Shown piece by piece: positions 46,962-57,870 of a DNA stretch of 64,000 nt. Origin of the DNA: Antedon mediterranea (Eukaryota > Echinodermata > Crinoidea > Comatulida > Antedonidae); contig NC_092674.1 in NCBI RefSeq assembly GCF_964355755.1, forward strand, positions 7,755,001 to 7,819,000, given 5' to 3'. Numbering within the stretch: position 1 is the stretch's first letter; each line of letters begins with the position of its first letter. The notes below the pieces were generated by a model. That model worked only from the letters and a program-made list of their open reading frames with translations, made no database searches and was not told the origin of the DNA. A program made the position numbers and the translations under genes.

Positions 46962-47150
46962 GTCGTTGTAAAACGTTTCTTCTACCTGTCAGCTTAATTA
47001 TTGTTCATGTTGTTGTACAATGCATAAAACGATTCTTATACCTGTCAGCCTCATTGCATTTCATGTTGTTGTTGTTGTTGTTGTTGTTGCTACACTATAT
47101 AAAATGCTTCTTTATACATATCAGGCTAATTACTTCTCTGTTGCTTTGGA
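46962..47150. repeat. Three-unit tandem repeat with (TTG)n
   Basis: Three units of about 70 bp with AAAACGxTTCTT, then TACCTGTCAGC(T/C)T and a CATGTTGTTG run; the middle unit has an expanded TTG microsatellite. Confidence 0.6.
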
Positions 47151-48138
47151 TTGAGTGCTTGGTCCATTCATTTGCATAATATGTGGACAAACCAGGTTAG
47201 CGTACGTGGACCTTTTACTTACAATTGGTGACGGTTCTTGAATTGATAATTAAATTGTAATCTCCGACAACTCTCTTTTCCAGAATAACTAGTGAATAAT
47301 TGTTACTAAGAATTTTGATTTGTTTTTTATTTCAAATATTTAAAAAAAACCTTATTAATAGTGATAATAATTTTATTATTATTATTGTTGTTATTATTAT
47401 TATTATTGTTATTTGTGAATATTGTAAGAAATAATTCTTAGTTTTATGTACACAGTTATAACAGTCGGGATCGGGAATGGTTTAAACTCTTACAATATTT
47501 GAAAGTACAGTATGTTTTTATTATATTAGTTCACAAAATTATATAACATGTTCGGTTATTATTTCTTAATGTGCAACTAGTTTAAATTGTAATGTCTTTC
47601 AAATATTAGTCGTGACAGAGTTCTGAAGAGATATTGTTATTATACATTAGGAGTAGTCAACTGGTTTTTTGACAAATCGGTTTTTAAAATAAAAATGTCC
47701 GTCAACAGTCTTAAAAGAACGCTTACATACTTATTTTAGTACTACTAATTATAAATAACGAAAAACATGAAGTTTAAATTATTGTACTATTTAAATTATC
47801 CTAAGGCTAAATATATTTATTTTTTTCCACTTGAATCTTACTGTAACCTTCTTTACACGTGTCTGCTCTGTTTATTTCCGTAAACAAATATTTATCTTCT
47901 ATAATCTAAAGATTTTGTTGAATAATAAAAAAGAAGCTTGTTTTTTTCAATTTTTTTTTCATATTGGTTAACCATTGTTTTTGGAGAAGAGAACTTTATA
48001 AGAAAGAGTACATTTATCCAACTACCACTTGTTTTTTTCAAAAATCGTATTATTATTTACATTTGTTGCAGATTGCTTATTGATTTTTCCATTCGGTGTT
48101 TCTTCTCTTCTACGGATAACTCAATAGGTTTGTATTCT

Positions 48139-48571
48139 TCAATTTGTAATTGTGTTACCATAAACATGTTCCGGTACAGACTGTTGAGGGTTTGTGTAAA
48201 CGTGTTCAGTAGTAGCAACAGTAGGCTTAATACCTTCATATTCACTTTCTTTATATTTTTTAGACAAACTTTGATAATCGGTATCGATCGTGCATATATC
48301 TTGTTGAGTAGTTGATGATTTACCAACATCTTTTTCTGAATGTATACGTCTAAACCTAAAATTAACCAATTGTAGCGTACCGTTATAATTATTTTACCCT
48401 CTGTCTGTCAAAGAGGCTTGTGGTTTCGTCAGATAATTAATTATCTAATTTCTTTAATTTTCAACTACAGTAGTAGTCTAAAAGTAATACCTTACCGTAT
48501 AAATATCATCAAGGTAATAGCAACAGTTGCAATTATTGAGGTAACTACAACACCTATAACGTAACCGTAAA
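48139..48571 (-). other. Gene 3 membrane helix and cytoplasmic tail
   Basis: Exon 48496-48571 gives VYGYVIGVVVTSIIATVAIT and LMIFIR, a single membrane span. The next exon (from 48355 down) continues in frame with RFRRIHSEKDVGK, then two tyrosine motifs EHVYTNPQ and EHVYGNT, before the frameshift and TGA at 48139-48141. The shifted frame would read EYKPIELS and stop after about 20 more residues. The tail thus has adaptor-type YxN motifs but no catalytic domain. Confidence 0.7.
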
Positions 48572-48719
48572 CTGGAAATAAAAAGAACACATTTAACCAT
48601 TTTTCATGTTGAATTGTCAAGCTCCTTGACAAAATGTCTAGATTCTAAACTCAATATTCTTTTAGAATTATCATAAAAATTACTGATTCAGAAGCAATAT
48701 AAGGAAATGTGTTCCTAAC

Positions 48720-51700
48720 CTTGCTTCTTTTGGTCACAATCTATTCCAAACATAGTTGTTTTTGTGTCAGAAGTCCCGTTGACATTTAAATACGACGCTA
48801 ATACTGTGAATGTATATTCTTTACATGACTCAATTCCTTCAACAAATACAACTTCAGTTTGTATTGTAGTCCCTTGCTGCTGAAATAATCCACCTGACAG
48901 TTCATAATGGTAGGTTACATGATAGTCTGGGATGTCGCACCATGACGCTTTCCACTTCATCAGCCAATGTGTTCCATTAGTAAATGGATTACTTTCTATC
49001 GATGGTTCTATTATTGAAGATATGGAATTTACTATATATTGTAAATAATTACTTATAATTAGGCCCATTAGTGTTTCTCACTTAATAATGTTTCATATTT
49101 TTTAAATAATTAAGTAACCCTGATCACTTAAAACGTATTACGGTGTGTTTATACCAAAACATAGCATTTGAAATAATAATAACTTAATATTCAAAATAAA
49201 ACTGATGTATGTTACGTTAGTTTACCTGATGGCGCTGTTTGCACCGTTATCTCCTGTCCCCAACTTCCAGCAATCTCAACATTATTAACAACTCGAGCGT
49301 TTACGATATAATTAGTACAACTTGATAATCCTGATAGTTCTACTTCTAATTGCGAACTGTTTGTTGTATTAACTACGTATTGTGTATGTCCATTAAAGTC
49401 TGAGTATTGCACTTGATATCGAAGAATAGAGTTACATTGGATGCTATCATAATCACTAGATACAGGCTGAAAATACAAAAGAAAAACTTCCAGTATAGAA
49501 TAGGAGAAATACAGTATTGAACCGTTATTTGGAATTGATACAAGTACCCATTACCAATTTTTGTTGTTATGTTATGAGGAAAAACAATTAAATAATACTT
49601 CGATATGAGTTACTACGTTTAAGTCTTCTACTGAACTATAGGGTTTGACATATTATACCGACCCTTTGAGAAACTATTTACGTTGTTAAAACGTATGTTG
49701 GTCTAATACTTTTACCGAATTTTGAAACGTAATTTATACTTTTAAAATAATGGTGGAATATTTTCGGACCCTTTTAGAAACTGTTTACGTCGTTAACAAA
49801 AATACTTTTACTGAACGTACATATACAGAAACGTAATGTATAGGCTACTACCAAGAAGAAATCTATAGTAAACACTGATTATAATATACCTTTAAACGCA
49901 CGGTCATCTGGTTATCTCCAACAGTTTTAAATTCTATCTCAGGTTCTTCTAAATGTTCTACATATCACAATGTAATACAATTGATTAGAACCGGAAAAAA
50001 TAACATACACTCAGGTATGTTCATTAGTAGTTCCATTTTTAAATTATTTTTATTATTTTGTATGAGATCTTTATGATTCTTCATTCTGTTCATTGTGTAA
50101 CACTTATCTCAAAAAGTAAAAGGCCAATGATCACCAAAATAAAAAAAAAAAATGTTTAATTATTTAATCTTAATCCTAATAAGCTTTTAAGCGTGATCAC
50201 TTATTCGTGACGTCATTTATATGCCATTTTGATAAATCACTTTATCAATCATATTTCCATAACTCTTAATCAAAATATTAATGAAATTCACTATACATAC
50301 ACTTCAGGTCAAGGGTAAAAATATTAGGAAAACAATTAATGTATGCGTACACAAGGTCGTTAACAATTTAAAAAGCTCAAAATTACGTTTGAGTATGAAT
50401 TAGGCCATTTGCGTTGTTTAAAAAAAAGTACGCGCGATACTAAATACGATTTTTTTTAAACAAATCACATTCTACTCATCTTCCTTAAATCTGTCTACAA
50501 TATCAAACTAGTTTGACAAAAAAAAGTGTGATGTGCCCAAATATGGTAATGATATGACATCATCATGTCCATACATGGTCAAATCACATAAAATTTGATA
50601 GTGTAGACTGAGCTTTAGGACATTCTCCAAATTTGAGTTCATTCCGACTTTGTGCATACGAGCAGGTTAAAAATGACAAAATGCTATGCAGTTATTGTTT
50701 AACTGTAATAAGTGCTAATGAGCAGATATGAATTCATGTGCACATTTGACATGCACAGTTTTATGACGTCATCATATGGCCACCTTTGATTTGTTTTTCC
50801 TTTTATCTTAGACCATCATATTCAACAGAGCGCATACACTTATCTGTGATAAATTTTCTTTTAAATTGTAATGTTATGCTTGCTCAATCAATTATATTTA
50901 TCATGCATTGCCAAAATATTAATTTTGAAGACGTCATCACGCCTAATCGAGAATTACGTAGGTCATTATAATTTCACCTACACCGTATACTGAATTCTCA
51001 CAGCTCTTTAGAATGTATAGGTAACCTTGATATTTATAAGTTATTATGAAAAATCTGCTGAAATGTAGATATACATATACATTACTGTACAACATGCACC
51101 GCGCTTCTACGTGTCCAATTTTCTTCTTTTTCGAAATTGGCATCTTCATGTTTGATTTTGATAACGTCATCATACCAAAATATTAGAATATATTTGGGTC
51201 TCGTAATTTTACCTATGCTACACTGTAGCTATGCAATATACTGTATATGACACATAATAGCATATAACTCAGCAGCACTTAAGCGTATAATGCATCCATC
51301 ACTTTTTTTGTGATTGTATCTTAAGGTTTTCTTAAATTAGATGTCGGTAAAATTATCTTTTATCACAATGACCACCTATCAATCTTCAAAGTCACGAATT
51401 AAATTCTGGTTATATATTTATTACTGTCTATAGGTCTATTATGAGTAGTTCAACTTACGTCTGCAGATGCTTTGTTATTTTACTTATGTAACTGGTATAA
51501 TTAGTAATTTTGTTTGAATGATTTTGCTGAATATTAGAGCTTACCTGAACATATTGTGTTGGTTGATCCAAGTACACTTCCTGGTCCATCTACCTCAATA
51601 CCACCAACCATTCTTGAAAATTGAGAGTAGAATTGTTATTTTGTATTTGGGATGAGATTACCAATAGAAATAAATAAATCATTATCTTCTTCATCTAATG

Positions 51701-51856
51701 ATATAAATGAATCCATCTCCGATGATTTATACAAAATTTTTCGTTTCGTAATTGTTCCTGTTCCATAGTCTTCACCGGAAATCCAAGTGATGTCAAACGT
51801 TACAGTTGTTGCTGTCTGGTTTACAACTCTTGGCGGTTCAGAACGGTATGGTAATG
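48720..51856 (-). other. Gene 3 fibronectin III exons with premature stop
   Basis: Exon 51545-51856 is a mosaic: 51545 to about 51630 resembles gene 1, the rest resembles gene 2. TAA lies at 51636-51638, right beside the switch. Exons 49226-49466 (QLEVELSGLSSCTNYIVNAR) and 48720-49007 (WCDIPDYHVTYHYELSGG) are closer to gene 1. The 1.6-kb intron at 49958-51544 is unusually long and contains several TGACGTCA-like palindromes, but I see no exon in it. Confidence 0.7.
49640..49830. repeat. Diverged tandem duplication in gene 3 intron
   Basis: CCCTTTGAGAAACTATTTAC followed by GTTGTTAA recurs about 115 bases later as CCCTTTTAGAAACTGTTTAC and GTCGTTAA, with shared flanking words (ACTTTTAC). Confidence 0.5.
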
Positions 51857-52140
51857 CTAATTGTTATATAAATAAATTCAAACTTTGTTAAACAAAACTG
51901 TATTATTCAATTCAATAGCTTAGATATTTTGCATCATGAATCATCGTGAATGTCACACATTAACAGATTTGATTATTATACATTTGTATTATTATTATTA
52001 TTATTATTATTGGAGTTGTTCCATTATTACGGTACGGAGTATTCTGTGTTCGAATATTTCATGACAAGGCCTAACTGTGCCTATCTAAACTAAAACAACA
52101 CACATATTTAATTTTTTATAATATTTATGTCTATCGTTAC

Positions 52141-52711
52141 CTATGCTGCATTTTGATCCAGCCCAAGCTTCATGACATCCATTAGGGCAACTTCCATTTC
52201 GATGACAATCAACCGAGTCCTTGCAGTGACATCGGAAATTACACAAAAAACCAAAGAATCCAGATGAACAGGACGGGGGTACTTTAAATAAGAAAAGCAG
52301 TTAAATGTTTTTTGTAAGATAACGCATGGGATTTGTTCAATCGTTGGGGTATCCCAAATATGCGTATAGATATACTATAAAAATGGTATATAATATATTT
52401 TTCAGAATTACTATACGTATGCAAAAGTGACAAAAAAACAAAAACTAAACGATTTGTATTATTAAATAAAATCTAAAGATATGGCAAGTTAGTGATAATT
52501 TGGAAAGTGAAGATAAAACAAACTACAAATGGTAATCTCCTTGGTAGTATCATTGAAATAGCCCGGTTTTGTACACTACCTTGACAATTGTCACCAGCGT
52601 ATCCATCCAAACAGTCTGATCCGGTAGAACATCCCGTGTGTTTATCACAAACACTATCGTCACAGTGAAATTCTTGGCGGCAATCTGCTCCATAGTATCC
52701 AGCCACACACG
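52141..52711 (-). other. Gene 3 EGF-like exons
   Basis: Two exons equivalent to EGF modules 3 and 4. The exon at 52580-52711 reads GYYGADCRQEFHCDDSVCDK, with Phe replacing a Cys that is invariant in genes 1 and 2. Exons and flanking introns are almost identical to 31367-31911 of gene 2. Confidence 0.75.
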
Positions 52712-53299
52712 CTGTAAAATAATTTAGTATATTTTATCACAGATACCTGTTATCATCTAACTGTTATTTTTAATTTTACTTGATTTAACAAATAATTACA
52801 AAATTAACTAGATCTAATTCGTTACAATGACGAATTATAGGTTATAGGCATTGATTTAAATAAAGATAATTGATTTTTAAAGGATATATTGATTGATTGA
52901 TTGATTTTTTCAGAATCATTAATTATTTATAATGAATGAAGAGGATCTTGCTATCGGAAATAGCCGGTATCACAATCCGATCAAAGATCCCTCCGCGTAT
53001 AAACCACCCTTGTTACCTAATAATAAAGACTTAAGTTACTTTTTCTCTAGATTTCATTATAAATCATGTGTATAATCTATACACTAAGAAATAAAATTGA
53101 ACAAACAATACGGATAATAAAAAAAACAAATTTCGTTTCATTTCCCAAGGTGAGGCTTAATCTCGGTAATTTTTTTAACGCTTAAAATTGCCTGAAACGT
53201 ACTCTAATTTCATCGAAAATAAATTTTGACAATTTTTAAAATTTTAGGCGCGCGTACATATGCGTTGTATGCGCTACTCACGTAATTGTATTGCCATAT

Positions 53300-53688
53300 G
53301 ATGAAATATGATCTGAAAGTTATGAGTACCAAATTTGGTTTAATTATGATTCATGCTTATGTTAAATTAGATAAACCCATCACATGGAAGAGCCATATAA
53401 ACTTTATTAAAAAATAGGATAAAAAAGAAATCTGGAATTCTGTTTAGTTTACGCCATATTGTACCCTGTAATATTTTACTTATGCTTTATAGAGCAATTA
53501 TTCAATCAAATATTACTTATTGTTTTAAAAGTCTGGGGTAGCACGTATAAGTCGAATCTATATCCTATTTTACTTGTCCACAAAATGTGTCTTAGATGTA
53601 TAACTTTCTCTGATTTTATGGCTCCATCTTCTCCATTTAAAGATCTGGGTATTTTAGACGTTTTTAAAGTTGTTTGAATTAAGTATAG
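53300..53688 (+). mobile_element. LINE fragment within the duplicated block
   Basis: Duplicate of 32800-33185: WKSHINFIKK, YKSNLYPILLVHKMCLRCIT and PFKDLGILDVFKVV are seen in shifting frames. Interrupted at 53689 by the BEL element. Confidence 0.75.
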
Positions 53689-53719
53689 TGTTCTGAAGAA
53701 CAACAAAAGAATAATGAGG
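53689..53719 (+). repeat. Remnant of BEL 5' LTR
   Basis: Identical to the first 31 bases of the LTRs at 34106 and 63802, then abruptly LINE sequence. The rest of the 5' LTR and the leader are gone, so the LINE arrival was accompanied by a deletion. Confidence 0.85.
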
Positions 53720-56700
53720 ACATTGATGCCGATGTTTCTTCGTTGCCCTGAAAAGTTAATGACTGTGCTTCTTTTCTGATTAAATGTGATGCAGTTCATA
53801 TAAGTGATGTTTATGATACAGAACTATGGCCATTGAATGCAATAATAAGACGGTATTATGATACAAGAAACACTAAACGTGATGATGGAGGATGTTCCTA
53901 ACATGTCATTATCCAAGCTGAGGTGTGTTTCCTTTAACTGTAAGTCTTTTATATCTCGCAAAAAAGAAGTTTACGATTTATGCAATGACAATGATATTGT
54001 AGCCATACAAGAACATTGGCTTACTGATGATGAATTGTTCATACTTAAGTCTTTTCATGTTGATTTTGATTGCGTTAGTGTTTCACAGGTCTGCAGTTCT
54101 GATGGTTTACTATTGGGTCGCCCTTATGGTGGTGTAGCCATTTTTAGTCGCGTGGAAGCGACTCTATAGTTCACTATGTCGGTCGGTCGGTCTGTCTGTC
54201 TGTCTGTCTGTCTGTCGGTCTGTCGGTCTGTCTGTCGGTTTGTCTGTCTGTCGGTCCGGTATCACTATGCGTTTTATCGCTTTATGACCTTATCTTGATA
54301 TCAGTTTAATCTAGCTAAATCAATTTTTCACAGAATATTCCTTATGGCCAGGAATCGATGTGGTTATGATTTCACGGTGCGCAATAAAAAATTACGCGGT
54401 CTACGCACGATTTAACGAAATCACGTTTGTAATCATATCTTAACAACCATGAATCACAATTAAATAAAATTTGGTACTCATAAATTTCAGGGCATAAATC
54501 ATCATATAGTAATACAATTACGTGCGTAGCGCATGTAACGCATGCGTACGCGCGCCTAAAATTTTCAAAATTTATTTTCGATGAAATAAGAGTACGTTTC
54601 AGGCAATTTTAAGCGTTTACAAAATTGCCATGAGTGCGCAGATTTTTGCGCGCGCACTGCGCGTTAAATGTTATTGCGCACTCTTTTTGCCCAATTTCTG
54701 TTTTCTTGACTTACTTTTCAACTCGAAATTACGTTATACGAGCACGTCAAAAGTGACAGGCTACGCACGTGTAAATTAAAAAAATATAAATGTTTTTAAA
54801 CATTTCAACATTTTTAAACATGTTCAATAATTTCGATCAGTATAGTTCACTATGTCGGTCGGTCCGTCTGTCTGTCGGTCTGTCTGTCTGTCGGTCTGTT
54901 TGTCTGTCGGTCCGGTATCACTATGCATTGTAGCACGCGACTTAATGGCTGTTGGCCTTGTTTTTACAGATAGACGTTATCTAAGTTTATCTCTTCCATT
55001 GATTTTAATGACAAAAGATTGATTGGAATAACAATAGGTAAAGGATCTAATGTATCCCTTCTTATTAATGTTTATATTCCCTATGACGATAATGCTGATA
55101 ATTTTATTGAGTTTGTTGATTATCTAGGAAAAATTAAAACGATTATTAATAAATTTCACAGTAACAAAGTTGTAGTTTGCGGTGACTTTAATGCTGACAT
55201 AAATAGGAAATTTGGCAAAGAGCTTGTAAACTTTGTCTCTGAAAACGATTTGATACTGTCAGATTTATCTTACTTAGGTTTTGATTCAGATAATTTTACA
55301 TGTTTAAGTGAATCCCATGGAACCACTAGTTGGTTGGATCATATTGTGTGTACACATGGAGCCAATGCTTGTGTAACTAAAGTAGATATTTTGTATGATA
55401 TTTTAGGATATGATCATTTCCTTTTGTTATTTGAATGTTCGATCTCTCTAGGCCTACAACAATGTAAAGGTGCTAATAATGAAAGTGAATTTAAACATGA
55501 CTACGTTAACTGGGATAAAGTTAAGGCCGCTGATATTGACTATTATGCTACATGTACTGATCATTACTCAGTAATGTTAACATTTGTACTGATGCACTAA
55601 CTTGTAACAATATTAATTGTAGCAATGAGCGTCACCGTCTTGCTATTGATGACCTGTATAACAATATTGTTGCTTGCCTAAAACGTGCATCTAGTGAATT
55701 TTTGAAGCCCACTAGGTCTAGGTCATATAATGTTGTGCCAGGCTGGAATGATTATGTTTCTGATCTGAATTCTGTTGCTCGTGAAGCCTTCTTATTATGA
55801 AGAACTAACGGCAAACCCAGGAATGGGCCCTTGTTTCATTCTATGAAAATGTCTCGTTCTCGTTTTAAGTTGGCGTTACGCACGTGTAAACAGAATGATC
55901 AACAACTGAGAGCTGATAAATTAGCTCAGTCTTACAGTAATAGGGACTACAAAGGTTTTTGGGAAAGTGTTAAGCATATGAATGATACTAGAGCTAATAC
56001 CTCTGAAGTTATTGATAATGTTAGTGGTGAATACAACATATGTAACCATTGGGCCAAACATTATGAGAATCTGTTTAACTGTGTGGATAACACGACTCAT
56101 AAAGCATTTGTAGAGGAGACTCTAGAATACTGTCCGCCTGAGATAGGTATTAATGTCACTCCTGATCTTGTATCTAATTGCATTGATAAACTTTCTGTAG
56201 AAAAATCACCCGGACTTGATGGTTTGGGTGGTGAACATCTTAAATATGGTAGTAAACGACTTCATATCCTATTGAGTTTATGCTTTAATGCTATGCTGTG
56301 TCATGGTCATATAACTAAATATCTTGTTAAAGTTATTCTAGTGCCGATTGTTTAGAGTAAATAAGGTGATATTACTAGTAAGAATAATTGTAGACCTATT
56401 GCTTTAGCGTCTGTATTATCTAAGGTGTTTGAATCTATTTTGATCAGCTGAGTCATTGCGGTAACTCACTGGAATCCAATGACTACCAATTTGCATTTAA
56501 AGCGAAGCACTCGACTGATACGTGTATCTTTGTATCAAAACATGTAATTGACTACTACAATAGAAATGGTAGTCCAGTTTTTTCCTGCTTTCTAGATGCC
56601 AGTAAGGCTTTTGATCGAGTCAATCGCTGGACTCTTTATAATAAGCTCATTAACAATGGTATTAATCTTTGTATTGTTAATTTGCTCAAATGTTGGTATG

Positions 56701-57609
56701 AGAAACAGAGTTTTGTGATACGTTGGGGAAACTCTGTTTCAAATGCATTTACAGTATCTAATGGAGTTAGACAGGGTGGGGTTATGTCCCCTCTCATTTA
56801 AAACATATATATTAGTACTCTTAATTGTAGACTAAGTGGTTTGTGCCAGTGTTGCCAATGTAGAAACATTATCTTGAATCATCTTAGTTATGCGGATGAT
56901 CTTGTTCTACTTGCCCCCTCAGTTGCTGGTCTCCAGCAATTGGTACATGTTTGTGAAGAGTTTTCGCAAGAGAATGATGTTTTATTTAATGATAAGAAAT
57001 CTTTTTGTATGGGTTTCTGTCCTCGTACTTGAAAACTTGAAGATAATTCTATTACTAAACTTTTTGGTAAAAAACTTGCTTATGTTGAGAAAGGTCATAT
57101 TCTTATGTGTGATTGCAGTGATGAGGCTGACATTCAAAGTCAGTACAGATCTTTATGTATTAGAAGCAACTCACTCAATCGCAAATTTATGAAATGCTCT
57201 ACCAATGTTAAATGTTGTCTCTTTAGATCTTACTGTATTAATATGTATTGTGCAGCCCTTTGGTGTAACTATCGTATGAAGAATATTAGATCTCTTAATG
57301 TATGTTACAATAATGCTCTGCGCCGTATACTTAATGAATCTAGAAATAGTAGTGCCAGTTTATTGAACATGGTGTCCCTTCCTTTAATGAGTACATGTGA
57401 AAATCTACCTATGGTTTTATGCAACGTATGTTGAATAGTGGTAACATCCTTGAATATGCTCCATAACTCCAAATGTATTGTAGATGGAGAAGCATTCTAT
57501 ATACTTAAGTTTAGAGTTTACGATTTTTTATTTATTTTTTTTTTCTGTTTATACGTGTATTAATATGGATGATATTTCCGAAATAAAAAGAAATTGAATT
57601 GAATTGAAT
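53720..57609 (+). mobile_element. 5'-truncated LINE (APE-RT class, jockey/CR1/Rex-like)
   Basis: 53754-53901 encodes the end of ORF1 (VYDTELWPLNAIIRRYYDTR). Pol starts at about 53858: endonuclease motifs LRCVSFNCKSF, VAIQEHWL, VVVCGDFNADI and SWLDHIV, then RT motifs LSVEKSPGLDGLGGEHLKYG, CRPIALASVLSKVFE, SCFLDASKAFDRVN, SNGVRQGGVMSP and LSYADDLVLL, then the C-terminal region. It ends with AATAAA and a (GAATT)n tail at about 57609. A 773-bp insertion splits the endonuclease and several frameshifts/stops (near 55600, 56355, 56800, 57030) kill it. The clade cannot be fixed by eye. Confidence 0.85.
54164..54936. mobile_element. Insertion flanked by (GTCT/GTCG)n direct repeats
   Basis: The element interrupts the LINE endonuclease and is bracketed by GCGACT (54158-54163 and 54937-54942), a likely 6-bp target duplication. 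Both ends carry TATAGTTCACTATGTCGGTC, then a GTCT/GTCG microsatellite, then GGTCCGGTATCACTATGC. The core is an R1-family repeat rich in GCGC words (for example GCGCGCGCACTGCGCG near 54649) in AT-rich context. No ORF. Confidence 0.65.
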
Positions 57610-57870
57610 ATGGATGCTATGGCCGCATTCAAATTAGCCCTAGAACTTCCAAAAGCGGAAGTGATAGAATTCCTTGGGGATCCAGGAAACTATTGGGCTT
57701 TTGTACAACATTTTGAGATAAATGTAGCAAGTAAGTTAACATCAAATAATGCAAAATTACAATACCTTCTACAGTTATGTAAAAATAAGGCAAAGGAAAG
57801 TATAGTAAGTTGTCCTCTATTAGGAGAAGAAGGTTATAAGCAGGCTTTAGAGATTCAGTTTGGGGCAGCC
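57610..57870 (+). pseudogene. BEL gag, N-terminal part
   Basis: ATG at 57610. KAEVIEFLGDPGNYWAFVQH, NAKLQYLLQLCKNKAKESIV and GEEGYKQALEIQFG match the BEL/Pao gag pattern (LxGD..xYxxFxxxFE, KLxYLLQxC, GYxxAxxxxxxxFG). Cut at 57870 by the foldback element. An extra G just before the insertion also puts the two halves in different frames. Confidence 0.8.

Larger units (their letters stand above)
38427..48138. other. Intergenic region between genes 2 and 3
   Basis: It contains the gene 2 upstream region, the 7-kb TIR transposon (39265-46315), an inverted LINE 3' UTR piece (46650-46880), a tandem repeat (46962-47150) and AT-rich sequence with (ATT)n near 47370-47410. No PTP exon or other host gene is seen, although gene 3 would need its phosphatase exons here. 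Confidence 0.65.
48139..52711 (-). pseudogene. Gene 3: truncated, disrupted paralogue lacking the phosphatase
   Basis: Recognisable exons: 52580-52711 and 52141-52281 (EGF modules), 51545-51856, 49890-49957, 49226-49466, 48720-49007 (FN3), 48496-48571 (membrane helix) and 48139-48355 (cytoplasmic tail). The N-terminal exons would lie beyond the BEL insertion, past the right edge. Disruptions seen: an in-frame TAA at 51636-51638 where gene 2 has Tyr; a 1-base loss near 48155 that shifts the YGNTQL..EYKPIELS region and brings a TGA at 48139-48141; and a Cys to Phe change in the EGF module (RQEFHC for RQECHC). No PTP exon occurs between here and gene 2; that space holds a 7-kb transposon. It is most likely a pseudogene. 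A short soluble or phosphatase-less receptor cannot be excluded. Confidence 0.8.
51600..53688 (-). other. Segmental copy of gene 2 sequence within gene 3
   Basis: From about 51630 to 53688 the sequence follows gene 2 from about 30870 to 33180 through exons, introns and inserted repeats, with only scattered differences by eye (a stretch of about 370 bases at 32291-32660 is replaced by about 75 here). Outside the block, gene 3 is closer to gene 1 or unalignable. The right end is the BEL insertion point, so the copy may continue beyond the window. Confidence 0.8.

Noticed and set aside
47938-48315. Plus-strand ORF opposite gene 3
   Set aside because: Antisense shadow of the gene 3 cytoplasmic exon; composition is Phe/Ile-rich without motifs.
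54179-54260. GTCT/GTCG runs as a CRISPR-like or regulatory array
   Set aside because: Simple microsatellite at the ends of an inserted repeat; no unique spacers.
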